Below are positions 45,901 to 55,991 of a stretch of 64,000 nucleotides of DNA, one piece after another. A program made the translations under genes and the position numbers. The notes under the pieces are model-generated. The model made no database searches. It had not been told where the DNA came from and worked only from the letters and a program-made list of their open reading frames with translations. The DNA comes from Apoda limacodes (lineage: Eukaryota; Arthropoda; Insecta; Lepidoptera; Limacodidae). Location of the stretch: assembly GCA_946406115.1 (NCBI GenBank), contig OX291543.1:25198815-25262814 (forward strand). The letters run 5' to 3'. Each line of letters begins with the position of its first letter. Within the stretch, counting starts at the first letter, position 1.

Positions 45901-46173
45901 CTACAACACTACAACACAGGGTATGAAACTAAAATAACTTGTAAGTTGTAAATCACCAGCTTAAGTGTATTAAGTGGTAAAATACAAGAGAAGTCCCTAA
46001 CCAAAGTTGGTCAGAGTAGACATTCATGTCACACTTTTGTAATGTTGCCTGATAATTTGGTTTATTTATTCCAGGTGCCTCAGGTATTCATCAACGGCAA
46101 TTGTGTTGGAGGAGGCAGTGATGTAAAAGCCCTGCATGAATCTGGGAAACTGGAACCTATGCTCATAGGTTGA
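39773..46173 (+). CDS. glutaredoxin, dithiol (CPYC) class, three exons
   Basis: A small thiol-disulfide oxidoreductase that uses glutathione to reduce disulfides and protein-glutathione mixed disulfides. Joined exons 39773-39928, 44835-44939 and 46075-46173 give 119 residues, normal for the family. All introns are phase 0 with GT...AG ends. The active site CPYC is at residues 44-47, the cis-proline motif T-V-P at 87-89, and the glutathione-binding GGGSDV at 99-104. Two in-frame starts exist: Met1 (MGALASKL) and Met17 (MARAPEIQ). The second has the better context (aaaATGG), and the first adds an MGxxxS N-terminus that fits an N-myristoylation signal. Drosophila Grx1-type proteins, as I recall, have a similar short extension. 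Intron 1 is 4.9 kb and contains LINE relics. This is the only complete host gene in the window. Confidence 0.92.
40780..41218 (+). pseudogene. Jockey-type LINE ORF2 C-terminal relic in glutaredoxin intron 1
   Basis: Encodes 'LYWLIGKHSPLTLENKMLVN', then 'KPIWSYSIKLWGYASNSNME' and 'ILQRFQNIAIQTISNAPWF', the conserved end of Jockey-clade ORF2. After residue ~90 the frame runs into the unrelated dispersed repeat also seen at 31915-31985. It is 5'-truncated and on the same strand as the host gene. It is a different family from the full-length LINE at 16301-21896. Confidence 0.75.
41219..43820. other. glutaredoxin intron 1, unassigned part
   Basis: AT-rich intronic sequence. A (TTA)n microsatellite at 42823-42850 follows 'tctgaataaaggc', which looks like the tail of an old retroposon. 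No exon-like segment was found. Confidence 0.5.
42823..42850. repeat. (TTA)n microsatellite
   Basis: About nine TTA units. The upstream 'aaatataaatctgaataaag' suggests the 3' end of a retroposon that terminates in a trinucleotide repeat. Confidence 0.85.
43820..44565 (-). pseudogene. RTE-type LINE reverse transcriptase relic in glutaredoxin intron 1
   Basis: Read on the minus strand: 'FLDYNKAFDTLKHEYIW' (motif A of RT), 'VRQGFQSLSTKIFSAVLE' (motif B), 'LNHLRFTDDLVLIAKRK' (motif C, with FTDD in place of FADD), and finally 'RRCRQLLVPSGPD'-like and 'WRRPMCLRM' pieces of the C-terminus. Several stops and frameshifts are present. It lies antisense to the host gene. Confidence 0.75.
44835..44939 (+). 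CDS. glutaredoxin exon 2
   Basis: 35 codons between 'ttttacag' and 'gtaagtg', reading 'VFQKVKQPIKVYELDERDDG' and ending 'ADITGFRT'. It covers helix 2, strand 2 and helix 3 up to the threonine of the TVP motif. Confidence 0.92.
45425..45560 (+). repeat. LINE C-terminal/3' fragment in glutaredoxin intron 2
   Basis: 'Atgatcacgcaaagtgcgtt', 'ttcacgaacgcc' and 'gttgtggaatggcttctttg' followed by 'tcgaggtttttcctaggaac' is a worn copy of the same LINE end as at 8590-8680. Intron 2 otherwise holds a scrap of Helitron-like 'ctatagctacag' sequence near 45100-45170 and unassigned GC-richer sequence at 45590-45710. Confidence 0.45.
46075..46173 (+). CDS. glutaredoxin exon 3
   Basis: 32 codons plus TGA after 'ttattccag'. 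It encodes 'VPQVFINGNCVGGGSDVKAL' and the C-terminal helix. Cys97 lies in the strand after the cis-proline; extra cysteines here are common in class I glutaredoxins. Confidence 0.92.
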   Translation: MPQVFINGNCVGGGSDVKALHESGKLEPMLIG

Positions 46174-46579
46174 AACAAATTAAACAGTACATGTACCCTA
46201 TATGAAGCTTATGATATTTAAGAGCCAAATTATTTGTGGAATATGAATAACATTCATTAAGGTGAAACTGATTTAAATTTCTCCATACAAACTTCATCAC
46301 ATTGAATAACTATTACTTTAAAAATGGCGCGATTCTCACATACTAGCGATACATAGAGAGTAGATAGATCGGTATATAGATTTAACATAGGCCCAAAAAA
46401 CGTGTACGTTTATGAAATGCTAATGGACTAATAAATAACCAGAGTTTTCACGGAATTAGTACATATAATAATTAATTTAATCAAAACTCTAGTTTTATAA
46501 GTAAAATAATTGATAAGCATTTTAAAAGTGAATATGCTTTTTGCGTTTTTAGTTACGATTTATGATACACATTTAATGT

Positions 46580-46585
46580 AATAAA
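46580..46585 (+). terminator. candidate polyadenylation signal
   Basis: AATAAA about 407 bases after the glutaredoxin stop codon, within an AT-rich 3' UTR. Another AATAAA-like sequence near 46430 is an alternative. Confidence 0.4.
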
Positions 46586-47699
46586 GTTTGCTTGAAAAGA
46601 GATACATCAGATTCACTTTAAGTTCATTTTTATATTTGTTTATTAGGTTCTTATAGGGTTGAATTATTATATTTTAACATGAAATTTATAAGATTAAGTA
46701 ACATGGTTACAGGTTTGTAAAATTAAAATGATTATTCAGCACTTGGTCCGTTAATACATCAGAAATGTGTTAAACATATATATTTATTTATGAAGATTAG
46801 TAACTTAAATCTATAAAAAAATGTATGGCTTAAAGATATATTTTAGCTAAAAGTTATTGTGTATAATATAAGTACAAATATAATTATTCAGCAAAGAAAA
46901 CATGTGTACACTTAGAAGTTAACCTATTTATCTAGAAAAAATGTTGTATTGCTGTTGTCACAATATTTTTTGCCTGTTTTTCTATTATATGTTTTTCCAA
47001 GTTGCTTTAGTCCTTATTTTAGTTAATCGATTGCCACATTCAATTTGTCTAACTTACCATGACTAGCAGTCGTGGTACCTTCTGATTCATATCATTGTCA
47101 TTGATGCTACTTAGGAGCGTAACGCCAAACGATTTATGCATAATAATACAAATCAATTATTTTATGCATAACAATACAAATCAATTCTTTTATGCCATTT
47201 ATGTAGGTAGTCATAGATTTCAATTTCAATGAGATAGGCTGTCGGTTTTGTGAAGTAAGATTTTGTGCAAGGTTTAAAATAGGTTTCAATCACTTTTTTT
47301 TCTGACGCAGTTGGCTGATTACTGCTCCATCGGGCTTTTGGGGCGAGACTCTGAAGATGGAGTTGGGTACCTATTATCTTAGGGATGTCGTTTGTGTGGC
47401 TGCAACCCAGAAAATTTAGTTCCTTTCCAGACTTTATAGCAAAAATGTCTTGTTTTACTAAATACACAGTGCCTTATTTTTAAGCAGCTACTTTATGGTG
47501 CAGGTCTTGCTTTTCTGACAGATATACCGGCCAAGTGCAAGTCGGAATCGCACACTTAAGGTTCTGTGCCACCGCAAAATTCACGAGTCCAGTTTTAATT
47601 ATTTGTTGTTTTACTTTTATAATATATAGCTTACACTGTAGGTAATAGTCCACCCTCCAACAAATACAGAAACAAAAATATGTACAAAAACTAAAAGAA
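46586..47699. other. non-coding stretch, no gene seen
   Basis: AT-rich. Around 47515-47570 the sequence 'ccggccaagtgcaagtcgga' with 'ggttctgtgcc' is an inverted scrap of the repeat at 54443-54878. The 101-codon minus frame at 47162-47467 has no motif. Confidence 0.45.
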
Positions 47700-48015
47700 A
47701 TCAACTGCACATAGCAACACTTAATACACTAACATTAAGAACGGATGAAAGGGTAAAACAGCTAGGAAATGCACTGATAAATATCAATTGGGACATCCTC
47801 GGACTCAGCTAGGTCAGAAGATTGGGAGAACAAATAGAAGAACGTAATGATTATGTGTTCTATTGCAAAAGAAAAACAAAAGGACAGTATGTAGTGGGAT
47901 TTATGGTAAAAAAGAATTAAAGAAATACATTTAAGAATTTATTGGAATCTCAGAAAGGATCGCTGTCTTAAATTTAAAACTATCTGGATACAGGGAAAAG
48001 TGGACTCAAAAATCC
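47700..48015 (+). pseudogene. RTE-type LINE endonuclease relic
   Basis: The reading frames give 'IATLNTLTLRTDERVKQLGN', 'NINWDILGLS' followed by 'VRRLGEQIEE', then 'GQYVVGFMVKK' and 'ISERIAVLNLKLSGYREKW'. This is the order of the AP-endonuclease of RTE-clade LINEs. One stop falls where the catalytic Glu of 'LSE' would be. It is truncated at about 48010, where the next LINE relic begins on the other strand. Confidence 0.7.
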
Positions 48016-48545
48016 AGTAACTTCTTGAAGAACCCCATACTGTAGTCCTTAGAGACAACCTTGGCAGGGAGCTCTGTATGAGACCGTTTCGGTTCTAAAA
48101 TGTGAGAATGAGTTCCCTGCCGATGGCGAGCGGTGCGATGGTAGAAAGTATCCGTGGGCATCATTTCGAACAATTCCTCAGAACACATCCCATTGTACAA
48201 GCGGTAGAACACACACATAGGGAGGCAAAGTCTCTCCTCAGACTTAAGGGTTTGATACGGCAAGTGATTTTGGGATCGTCGACAATTCTCACAGCCCGTC
48301 GTTGAACCGAGTCCAAAGGGCCAAGCTGGTATTCGGATGCACCCGCCCAAAGATGGCAGCAGTACTCCATATGAGGCCGAACTTGCGACTTGTAAAGCAG
48401 CAACCTCTGCCCCGACGTGAAGTACTGCCACGCTCTGTTGAGTACACCTAGTTGTTTGGACGCCAGCTTTGTCTTGCAAATGATCTCGGAACTGAACATT
48501 GCTGAAGATGTCAACACCAAGGATCCCAATGCTCTTGGAGATGGA
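48005..48545 (-). pseudogene. CR1/Jockey-type LINE ORF2 C-terminal relic
   Basis: Minus-strand blocks 'KLASKQLGVLNRAWQYFTSG', 'SQVRPHMEYCCHLWAGASEY', 'QRRAVRIVDDPKITCRIKPL' and 'SLRRDFASLCV' are followed, after a frameshift near 48215, by 'CSEELFEMMPTDTFYHRTAR' and 'SHTELPAKVV', ending in 'GFFKKLLDF'. It belongs with the RT piece at 49979-50300, 5' of it on the same strand; the DNA between is unrelated. Confidence 0.75.
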
Positions 48546-49272
48546 GAGGGGAGTGTTCTGGAATTGTGGGTCTACAGTAAATGGGGTTTTCTTAGCGGTG
48601 AACGCGCAGACACAGACAGACAGTGCAAGCTTAATAGTAATAAACCGCCGCTCAACCGATTTGGATTTTTTTTTATAATTTTTGTTATATAGTCTATAAG
48701 GTTTTTAAGCAAAGAAAAATTGGAATTACAATAGATGGCGCTGTATTATTAACAAATTCTAGTAATTGTTAACCTAGGTGAATTGACATAACTTAAGAAA
48801 ATACGATTCGCGGCGCCTTACAGCGTGCTTACAAACGAATTTCCTACTTATTTTTGACACTTACAAAGCAAACGCCGCAAATAGTATCCTCTTGCGACCA
48901 TAAAATTATTCTGTAGGTACAATCCCAGTGCACAATTTTAACGAAACTAAAAAGAAACACATTTAAAACGGCGCTCGTGGGCCAATTAGCCAAGGATGTA
49001 GTTATTAAACTATCACTTTATAAATTAATCTACCCGATTCACTTACCTTCATTGATTAACTAAACCAATGTGGTATTATATTTTAACTTTATATTAACGT
49101 AAATTTTAACTGTCATAAATTACGATAAAATAACAACATTTTACTTCACATAAGAAGAAATGGCACAGGTAATAGGCAGCGATTGAGGGGAAATTTCCAA
49201 TTCGAGCATAGTCATTCAATTTTAGCACTTACGTACCGTTTATCACAACTTTATCCTTATACGTATTATTTA
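48546..49272. other. non-coding stretch with a solo MITE end
   Basis: 48800-48870 carries 'gattcgcggcgccttacag' and 'acaaacgaatttcctactta', a solo end of the MITE family described at 11889. Otherwise no feature. Confidence 0.45.
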
Positions 49273-49643
49273 TCCATACTAATATCTGTTGTCTGTCTGT
49301 TACCTCATCACGCTTAAACCGTTGTACCGATAAAGATGAAATTTTGCATGGAAATACTATGAGTCCCGCGGAAAGACATAGGCTACTTAAAAACGTCAAG
49401 TGTGTGTCGGTTTTTTTCTATAATTGAGAAGCTGCCGTTGAAATCCTACACCGATAACCGAATTTAGAACGGGTGGAACCATGGGCAAATTTGGTATGGA
49501 GATAGTGAATCTAGGGTAAGGACATAGGCTACTTGAAAACGTCAAGTGTCAGTCGGTTGTTTTTTCTATAATTGAGGAGTTGCCGTAGCAATCCTATACC
49601 GATAAACGAATTCAGGACGGATGAAACCGTGGGCAAAAGCTAG
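49273..49643 (+). mobile_element. Helitron-like element with internally duplicated 3' half
   Basis: Bounded A|TC (49273) and CTAG|T (49640-49643). Starts 'tccatactaatatctgttgt' and ends 'ccgtgggcaaaagctag'. A stretch of about 120 bases ('acataggctacttgaaaacg' to 'cgataaacgaattc') is present twice in tandem within it. No coding capacity. Confidence 0.65.
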
Positions 49644-49978
49644 TATGCTATATTCTATTCACAGGTTCGTTCGTTCTACGTACTGTGTGCTACATAGACG
49701 TCGTTTAAGCGGTAGTTTCATTGTATGGATAATCTTCCGCGCCGCTTCCTTTATCTTCGCTAAAAGGCATCTGAAGTTTGTTATCTTCAAGGTGTAAAGT
49801 TTGAGTAGGTACGTATCTATGCAAAATGTTATCGACATTAAACGGGGCAAAAACGCAAAAATACGTACTGATCTTTTTTCGGGTGTTGATGTCTTCTCAT
49901 ACAAGTATTTTTAACCAACTTCAAAAAAAGGAGGTTATCAATGTATGAATATTTGCGTTGAATTAGACAACATAAAAA

Positions 49979-50300
49979 TTAGAATAGTCCCCAGTCAGAG
50001 ACCTTAGACAGAGTGGTCTCGAATTGAGACACAAGTTCTTCGCGTTCTTCCTTCACAACGGAACGAGGGCTGCTTGCACGACCCGTGTAATAAGCGTCTC
50101 CAGTACTGTCATCTGCATAGCAATGTATGTTGTTGATGTCCAACATGTCATTGATATGCAGTAGAAACCGCATGGGAGACAGCACAGAGCCTTGCAACGA
50201 ACGTCAACTAGGGCTCGTATACGTCTGCCGGACAAAAAGCTAGCCAGCCATTTGCACAAACCCTCGGGCACTCCGTAAGATGGCAACTCCGATAGATGGC
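49979..50300 (-). pseudogene. CR1/Jockey-type LINE reverse transcriptase relic
   Basis: Minus strand: 'SELPSYGVPEGLCKWLASFL' and 'GRRIRALVDV', then 'GSVLSPMRFLLHINDML' (motif B) and 'NNIHCYADDSTGDAYYTGRA' (the catalytic YADD), ending 'TTLSKVSDWG'. A deletion or frameshift breaks the frame before motif B. It is most easily read as the upstream part of the same LINE copy whose end is at 48005-48545. Confidence 0.7.
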
Positions 50301-51492
50301 TTCTAAACAGATATATGTCAAATTTCATGTGTGTAGATATGTATGTACGTTTGTCCACATGTTAATCCACGTATTTCTCAGGAACGAGAATTCAGATTTT
50401 TTTATTAGTGAATTAGGTACTGTTCAACTAAGGGAAGGGAAGGAATGCAAGTTTTATGAATCAGCTTTGTTGTTAGGAGTTTTATAGGAAATTCGATGGA
50501 CTTTAAGAAATATAAAAGTAGAATCTAGAATTAAAATACGATTACCACATTAATGAACACTCCATGTACAGAAAGTGCAACTTACGTCTTGATGTCCATT
50601 TTGTTTCTCGTGGCCGGGTCCGGCTTCTTCCTCTGTTTTGTACTCAAAGTTCATAGCAGGTTCCAAAAGAAAGTTTATAACATATACATTAGTAAAAGCA
50701 GCAAGGGCGTAGCCAGCTTATGGGCTAGGGGGGGGAGCTGCAGACTTGGTACAAAATGTTGTTTTCATACGGGAAAAATGGCATTGTAGGCACTGTACTC
50801 CATTATTATTCATATGGTAAAACTCCGTAGGCGTGGAGCTACTTCTGCTCTTGATTTTGATACATGACATTTTGATCCTATTTTTTAAAACGGAAGATAA
50901 CACCCAGCTGATTAATTATTGCCAGATCTGGCCACGTTTATACGAAGGTCATTATAACGAATAGATTGGAAATCTTCTTGCCTATCTTGAACGATTTTCA
51001 GCCACCTAAATAGGTTACGGCACCATGGCACATCCAAACAGTGAGGTAGACTATACAGAAGACGTCCTCGGACATCAGCCCATGTGTCACGCTTCTGTGG
51101 ACTATGAGAAAGTTGACTGGCAATACGTCGATGTGTTTGAGATGTCTGTGTGATTCGACAACAAAATCAGTTCTACAAAACAGTCAAACATGACCTATCC
51201 AGCTACAAAAAGGGGGGATGTCATGTCCTCGAAACTCTTAACAATCGCACTGATGTCTTTAAGTCTTAATAACTGGAAAGGACAAGGCATAAGTAAATGT
51301 AAACAGCAAGTAAATCTCACACCTACAATTTTCTGACGATGATATTATAGCGCAGTTGGGTAAAAATCATTTCGAAAAAGAAGCCGATACAGAGGGTCCA
51401 TTTATTAGGTTGGGCAGGATTTAGGAAGCTTCGTCACGTATTTACGTCGTCCATACTGCAGTGCTGTTACCTGCTCTTTCTGGGACAAGTAG
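50301..51492. other. non-coding stretch, no gene seen
   Basis: The open frame 50553-50789 starts with a hydrophobic segment ('SILFLVAGSGFFLCFVL') but loses any protein character afterwards and has no splice-bounded partner, so I do not call it. The stretch 50930-51240 has a mixed composition that may be a decayed retroelement, unassigned. Confidence 0.4.
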
Positions 51493-51666
51493 TCCATACT
51501 ATTATCATAAATGCGAAAGTAACTCTGTCTGTCTATTTGTCTGAAATAGGCTACTTGAAAACCGTCGAGCGTGGATCGGATTTTTTCTATAATTGAGAAA
51601 ATGCCGTTGAAAGATCCTACACCGATAACCGAATTTCGGGCGGGCGGAACCGCGGGCAAAAGGGAG
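51493..51666 (+). mobile_element. Helitron-like short element
   Basis: Starts 'tccatactattatcataaat' and ends 'gaaccgcgggcaaaaggga', where the usual CTAG is mutated to GGAG. It shares the 'ttttttctataattgagaa' and 'cctacaccgataaccgaatt' body with the element at 49273-49643. Confidence 0.55.
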
Positions 51667-51728
51667 TAGATAATAAATAAAGCGACCGCGTGTCAACACG
51701 ACCTTACATCATCAAATACTGAGGAACT

Positions 51729-52152
51729 GTGGGTACATATTATTTGCAACACAAGATGCAATGCAACACGAATGTATGTGGACGATCCGCACGCACGCTG
51801 CGCGCCTAAACGACGGCCATTCCTGGCATCGTTCAGTACATAACTATATTGGTGTTTCAATTATTTTATTACAGCAGTGTATAAAAAAAGTCCCACTCAT
51901 CATATCCATCCATTTTTACAACCGACAATTCAAATATCGCGGGCAGTAGGCAGATTCGCCGCGAATTAGCCGTCCAGATTACACTGCGTGCACTCAAAGC
52001 GTTCGTCGAAAAACCGACAATAGGCGGGAATCAAAGCGCGCCCTGCGAATACACGTAGCGTGCGCGCAGTCGATCTTAGTGCGTTCGCGAACACATTAAA
52101 ATGTATGGGAAATATTGCATTGCATGTTGTGTTGCAAATAATCTGTACGCAC
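51729..52152. mobile_element. 424-bp MITE with ~75-bp terminal inverted repeats
   Basis: The left end ('attatttgcaacacaagatg') is inverted at the right end ('catgttgtgttgcaaataat'). The inversion continues through 'gcacgcacgctgcgcgc' against 'gcgtgcgcgcagtc'. The interior is GC-rich at the shoulders and AT-rich in the middle, with no transposase. Target duplication not evident. Confidence 0.6.
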
Positions 52153-52714
52153 CTTGAGACGATCCTGTTGTGGCGACCGTACAAAATCGCTACTGAAGCA
52201 ATGGCGCGCTAACAAGACTTATTATCAAAACACTTATGAACTGTCTCTACATGTGGAAGGTCGAACCATGGATAGTCGTTCTCCATTGGCTGCTTGGTGT
52301 TGGGAGTGGCGCATAGACGTGTACATGTATGTGTGTTTACACTTATTTGCATAGATTTTGTGTATTTGGTGGCCTGGTTCATGCGTGATTGATGGTAACA
52401 GGTGTACACCCTGGAAGATTCCTTAGGCTTGTTTACGAAGTGACAGTACGTTAAATAGTGTGCATTTGTTGCCGGACTGTCGTGTCGGAGCTGGGCTACT
52501 TGATGATATACAACGTCTGTGAGTATGTGTATGCATATGTTATTATGTGTGCACGCTTGTAGGATGAGCCGGGCGGCCGATGGTGGATTGCAGCGGATTG
52601 TTAATACTATATTTATTATATTATTATACCGGCACCTGAGTAAGTTTATATATATATATTTTCTAGTAGTATACATTTTTAATACACTTTTTGTGTGTAT
52701 GTATTTATATTGTA
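52153..52714. other. non-coding stretch, no gene seen
   Basis: A 155-codon minus frame (52209-52676) crosses here but shows no domain, and its composition does not resemble a coding exon. Confidence 0.4.
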
Positions 52715-53185
52715 CTAGTTATTGCCAACGGCTCCGCCCGCGCTGGATTTGCGTAGGATTACTACGCCCACTACCGAATTATAGTACGAAAGTTGCAATA
52801 ACAAGCTCTCCTGTGGCTATACTCGTAGTTCATGCATGTGGAATCTAGTCGTTCCTGCATAAACTTCTAGAACCTGGTGGACCGAGCTTCGCTTGTATTT
52901 TTTTCAACGCTATCTATTGTCAAGTAGCTTTAGTGTTACTTTGTCGGTAAAAATAATAGTATTATTACTCGCCAATAGATGTCAGGAAGAGTCATATTTT
53001 TCAGTTTATCATTGTCTGAAAACATAGATAAAACGACGTTTTCTAAAAATGAAATCTAGCCCACGTTCTTCTCCGTCTCTTTAATTATCCCTGTGCGATA
53101 ATGAGTTTTTAGTTCAATTGGATGCTCCTTTGTGACGTTATTCAGGTACAAACACACAGACATACTATCGCATTTATAATATGCT
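52715..53185 (-). mobile_element. Helitron-like element, worn
   Basis: On the minus strand it ends CTAG|T (52718-52715). On the plus strand it begins 'actagttattgccaacggct' and 'ccgcccgcgctgg', then contains 'tattatccctgtgcgataat'-like and 'tcaattggatgctcctttgt' sequence, and closes in the degenerate start 'atactatcgcatttataata'. No intact coding region. Confidence 0.5.
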
Positions 53186-53616
53186 TTTGTCCGTGGTGCA
53201 GATGTAATCGGTTCGCATTGTTTGTATCGACGGAATGCAACTGACTGTCCATTACAATATTCACGTACCACACCGTTTAATGTGATTTGAAAACTTGTGG
53301 CGCCATCTATTATAATTAAGCAAACACTAACATACATAAAACGATATAGAAAATATAGCCAATCATATTTTAAAAAGCAGGGTTGAAGATAAAAGTTATT
53401 AAGACTTTTCTAATAAATATATGCTTATTGACGCATTTATCAAACGCTCTATTTATATAAGAATTTTATTATAAGGCCTATTAGTTAACTATATTTATTA
53501 AATAAATAATGATCTTCTTTATGTAGGTAACACCTGTATTGTAAAAGTTGTCTCGAGTCTGGTTTGTGCCTGATATACGGCGAGAGGTTCACCCCTATCA
53601 CGTTGGGGAGAAATTA
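53186..53616. other. non-coding stretch, no gene seen
   Basis: No feature supported. Confidence 0.4.
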
Positions 53617-53680
53617 CTAGTCATTGCCCTCGGCTCCGCTCATGAAAAGTTGGAAATTATATTAAAACATGATCATCTTA
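53617..53680 (-). mobile_element. Helitron-like 3' end fragment
   Basis: 'Actagtcattgccctcggct' then 'ccgctcatg' is the inverted CTAGT-ending 3' terminus of the same group of elements. The rest is not recognisable. Confidence 0.4.
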
Positions 53681-53873
53681 CAAAATAATTTTATATTTGG
53701 CGAATCCCACAGTGTCCCACAAAATTATATTTTATGTTCTAAGCTACTTTTAAAAAAATTATTTCAAAATATTACAAAGTATTACGAATTCATAGATAAA
53801 ATTCGTGGAAAAAGACAAACTTAGAAATAAAAAGAACCAAATTTAGACAACTACATACCACATTAATACTACT

Positions 53874-54040
53874 TCCTACTAACATTACAAATGTGAAAGT
53901 ATGACTGGATGGATGAATATTTGTTGCTTAATCACGTTTTAACTACTGGACAGATCGGGGTGAAACTTAGCACATACATAGGTTAGGTCCTGGAATAGGA
54001 TGGTATACTTTTAATCTCGAAAAAGAAATTATAAACTGTA
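53874..54040 (+). mobile_element. Helitron-like 5' part
   Basis: Matches the 5' two-thirds of the element at 780-1038: 'aaagtatgactggatggatg', 'acagatcggggtgaaactta', 'ataggttaggtcctggaata'. The 3' end is missing. Confidence 0.55.
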
Positions 54041-54442
54041 CATATTCCCCCCGGCTGCGAAGGTATTCTTTCCAGCAAATATAAACTAATAATACCTAAA
54101 ATATAGATATAGATTTGTTAGATTCTATTTGCTTTTCTGTTAAGGACAAATGACAAAGTTTAACAGTAGGTCTCTTACAAATTCCGGACACAGTCCTTAC
54201 AGTCGCGACCCGGACTATTCCATCCGATCCCGCATTAACACCTAATCTCCAGTTTAAGGGTCGGCAGTCGTCATCTTTAATAATTACCTACTAAGTCATC
54301 AATGGATAAAGTGCCCTTGCTATCTGTCCATCGCGTCTTTCGTATAGGAGAGTTTAAATAGTCGTGGTGCCAACGGTGCCAGAAATCTTTATGAAGGTGT
54401 TATAAGTAGTAAGTAAAATTGTTCGCCAAAAGTTTCATTTTT
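54041..54442. other. non-coding stretch, no gene seen
   Basis: No feature supported. Confidence 0.4.
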
Positions 54443-54878
54443 AGGGTTCCGTACCCAAAGGTTAATTAGCGGAACCCTATTACTAAGACTCCGCTGTGCG
54501 TCCGTCCGTGCGTCCGTCCGTCTGTCACCAGGCTGTATTTCATGAACCGTGATAGTTAGACAGTTGAAATTGTCAAAGAAGATATATTTCTGTTGCAACT
54601 ATAATAACAAATACTGAAAAAAAGATTAAAATAAATATTTAAGGGGGCTCCCATGCAACAAACGTGATTTTTTTCTCGATTTTGCTCGATATCGATAACG
54701 GCAACAGGTAGACGCTTGAAATATATTAACAGAATATTATGTTATATAGTCACTTTAAAAATAAATAACTAAATTAAAAAATATTTATAGATAATGTATA
54801 ATAAATATATAATATACGGTAATAGTACGAAACCCTTCGTGCGCGAGTCCGACTCGCACTTGACCGATATTTTTTTTA
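54443..54878 (+). repeat. dispersed 'agggttccgtaccc' repeat, near full length
   Basis: Starts 'agggttccgtacccaaaggt', has the tandem 'cgtccgtccgtgcgtccgtc', 'ccaggctgtatttcatgaac' and 'gaaattgtcaaagaagatat', and ends 'gcgcgagtccgactcgcact' then 'tgaccgatattttttt'. I recognise it as a common lepidopteran interspersed repeat with no coding capacity; fragments lie near 525-570, 28090-28140 and 47515-47570. Its transposition class is uncertain. Confidence 0.6.
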
Positions 54879-54954
54879 AAGTCCCGAAATTAAATTAATA
54901 TTAATGATATATATAAAATTAATTCATTGGTTGACCAAAACAATAAAAAACGGC

Positions 54955-55215
54955 ACCCAACTGAAGCTGAGCTGCTCGCCATCGGCAGGGAATTCATTCT
55001 CACACTGTAGAACCGAAATGGAAATGTACAGTGTGGTTTCAGAGAAACCTCTTCCTGCGAACAATATGGGGTTCTTCAAGAAAGAAGTTATTAGATTTTT
55101 GAAGAGTCGGCAACGCTTGAGTGACACCCCTGGTGTTGCAAGCGTTCATAGGCTACGATGACCGCTTACCATTAGGCGGACTGTAAGCTTGTTTGCCACC
55201 TTACTGGTATAAAAA
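54955..55215 (+). pseudogene. CR1/Jockey-type LINE 3' end
   Basis: 'Gcagggaattcattctcaca' and 'cagtgtggtttcagagaaac' encode the worn end of ORF2, with 'NNMGFFKKEVIRFLKSRQRL' near 55065. The 3' UTR follows ('gttgcaagcgttcataggct', 'gatgaccgcttaccattagg', 'gcttgtttgccacc'). This is the clearest copy of the ORF2 end plus 3' UTR in the window. Confidence 0.7.
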
Positions 55216-55714
55216 ATAAAAATATAAAAAAACAGTATATCTTTATTTTTCTTTAAATAAAGCTACTGTAGTGGCTTTAAATCTTTAGAAGGACCAACAC
55301 CTTTTAAAGAGTTACCTTCGTTTTATAATTATATATCAAGATGCCAAAGACTTAGCTTCTGATATTAATTGTGAGGTGTTAGACTTTGAAAATGTGCCTT
55401 TCGTGTTCGATCCAAGAAAAAGCTATTTGGTTACGATTGAGTTTTGTTTGAACGTAACATAATATACCTACTTATGTGCACTAAAATTCCTGCGTGCTAT
55501 ACGAAATTCTACAAAAGTGTAGGTCTTGTCTGTCATGATAAACGGTTTATAGTAGTAATAGGCGAAGTGTAGCGTGGTGGGTTTTTTGATAGGCCTGTTG
55601 TAACACCCAGCACTTTCTAAAAGTGATTTAAACCATTTCTACAAATGAACTCGATGTGTCTGTTTGTGGGATTATTCCATGGACGTATGGATTATTCCGA
55701 CGAAATATATAATA
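55216..55714. other. non-coding stretch, no gene seen
   Basis: No feature supported. Confidence 0.4.
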
Positions 55715-55991
55715 TTAGATTTTTTAGCGGTTTTGCCCGCCCTTAATTCGATTGGAACTCCTTAATAATTTATAGTAATAAAGTTTGCTCCTAATGAAAG
55801 TAGCTGTAGCTATAGTTTGTTTAAGCTCGGTTATAGTTATTCCTGCGGGACGTTTTGAATTTGTCCTATAACTATGTCCTATTCCAGGACCTAATCTTAA
55901 TGTGTGCCAAGTTTCATTCCGATCCGTGCAGTAGTTGAAGCGTGATTTAGTAACAAACATCCAAACTTTTACATGTATAATATTAGTAGGA
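55715..55991 (-). mobile_element. Helitron-like element, complete termini
   Basis: Minus-strand start A|TC at 55991 and end CTAA|T at 55715 (CTRR form). Reverse complement of the same family as 780-1038: 'agctgtagctatagtttgtt', 'cctattccaggacctaatct', 'ataatattagtagga'. 277 bp, no coding region. Confidence 0.7.

Noticed and set aside
50553..50789. Small membrane protein starting 'MNTPCTESATYVL'
   Set aside because: One hydrophobic stretch only. The second half is not protein-like and no promoter, splice or homology support was seen.
52209..52676. 155-codon minus-strand open frame as a gene
   Set aside because: No recognisable domain, no splice context, biased composition (His/Thr/Asn-rich), and flanked by repeat sequence.
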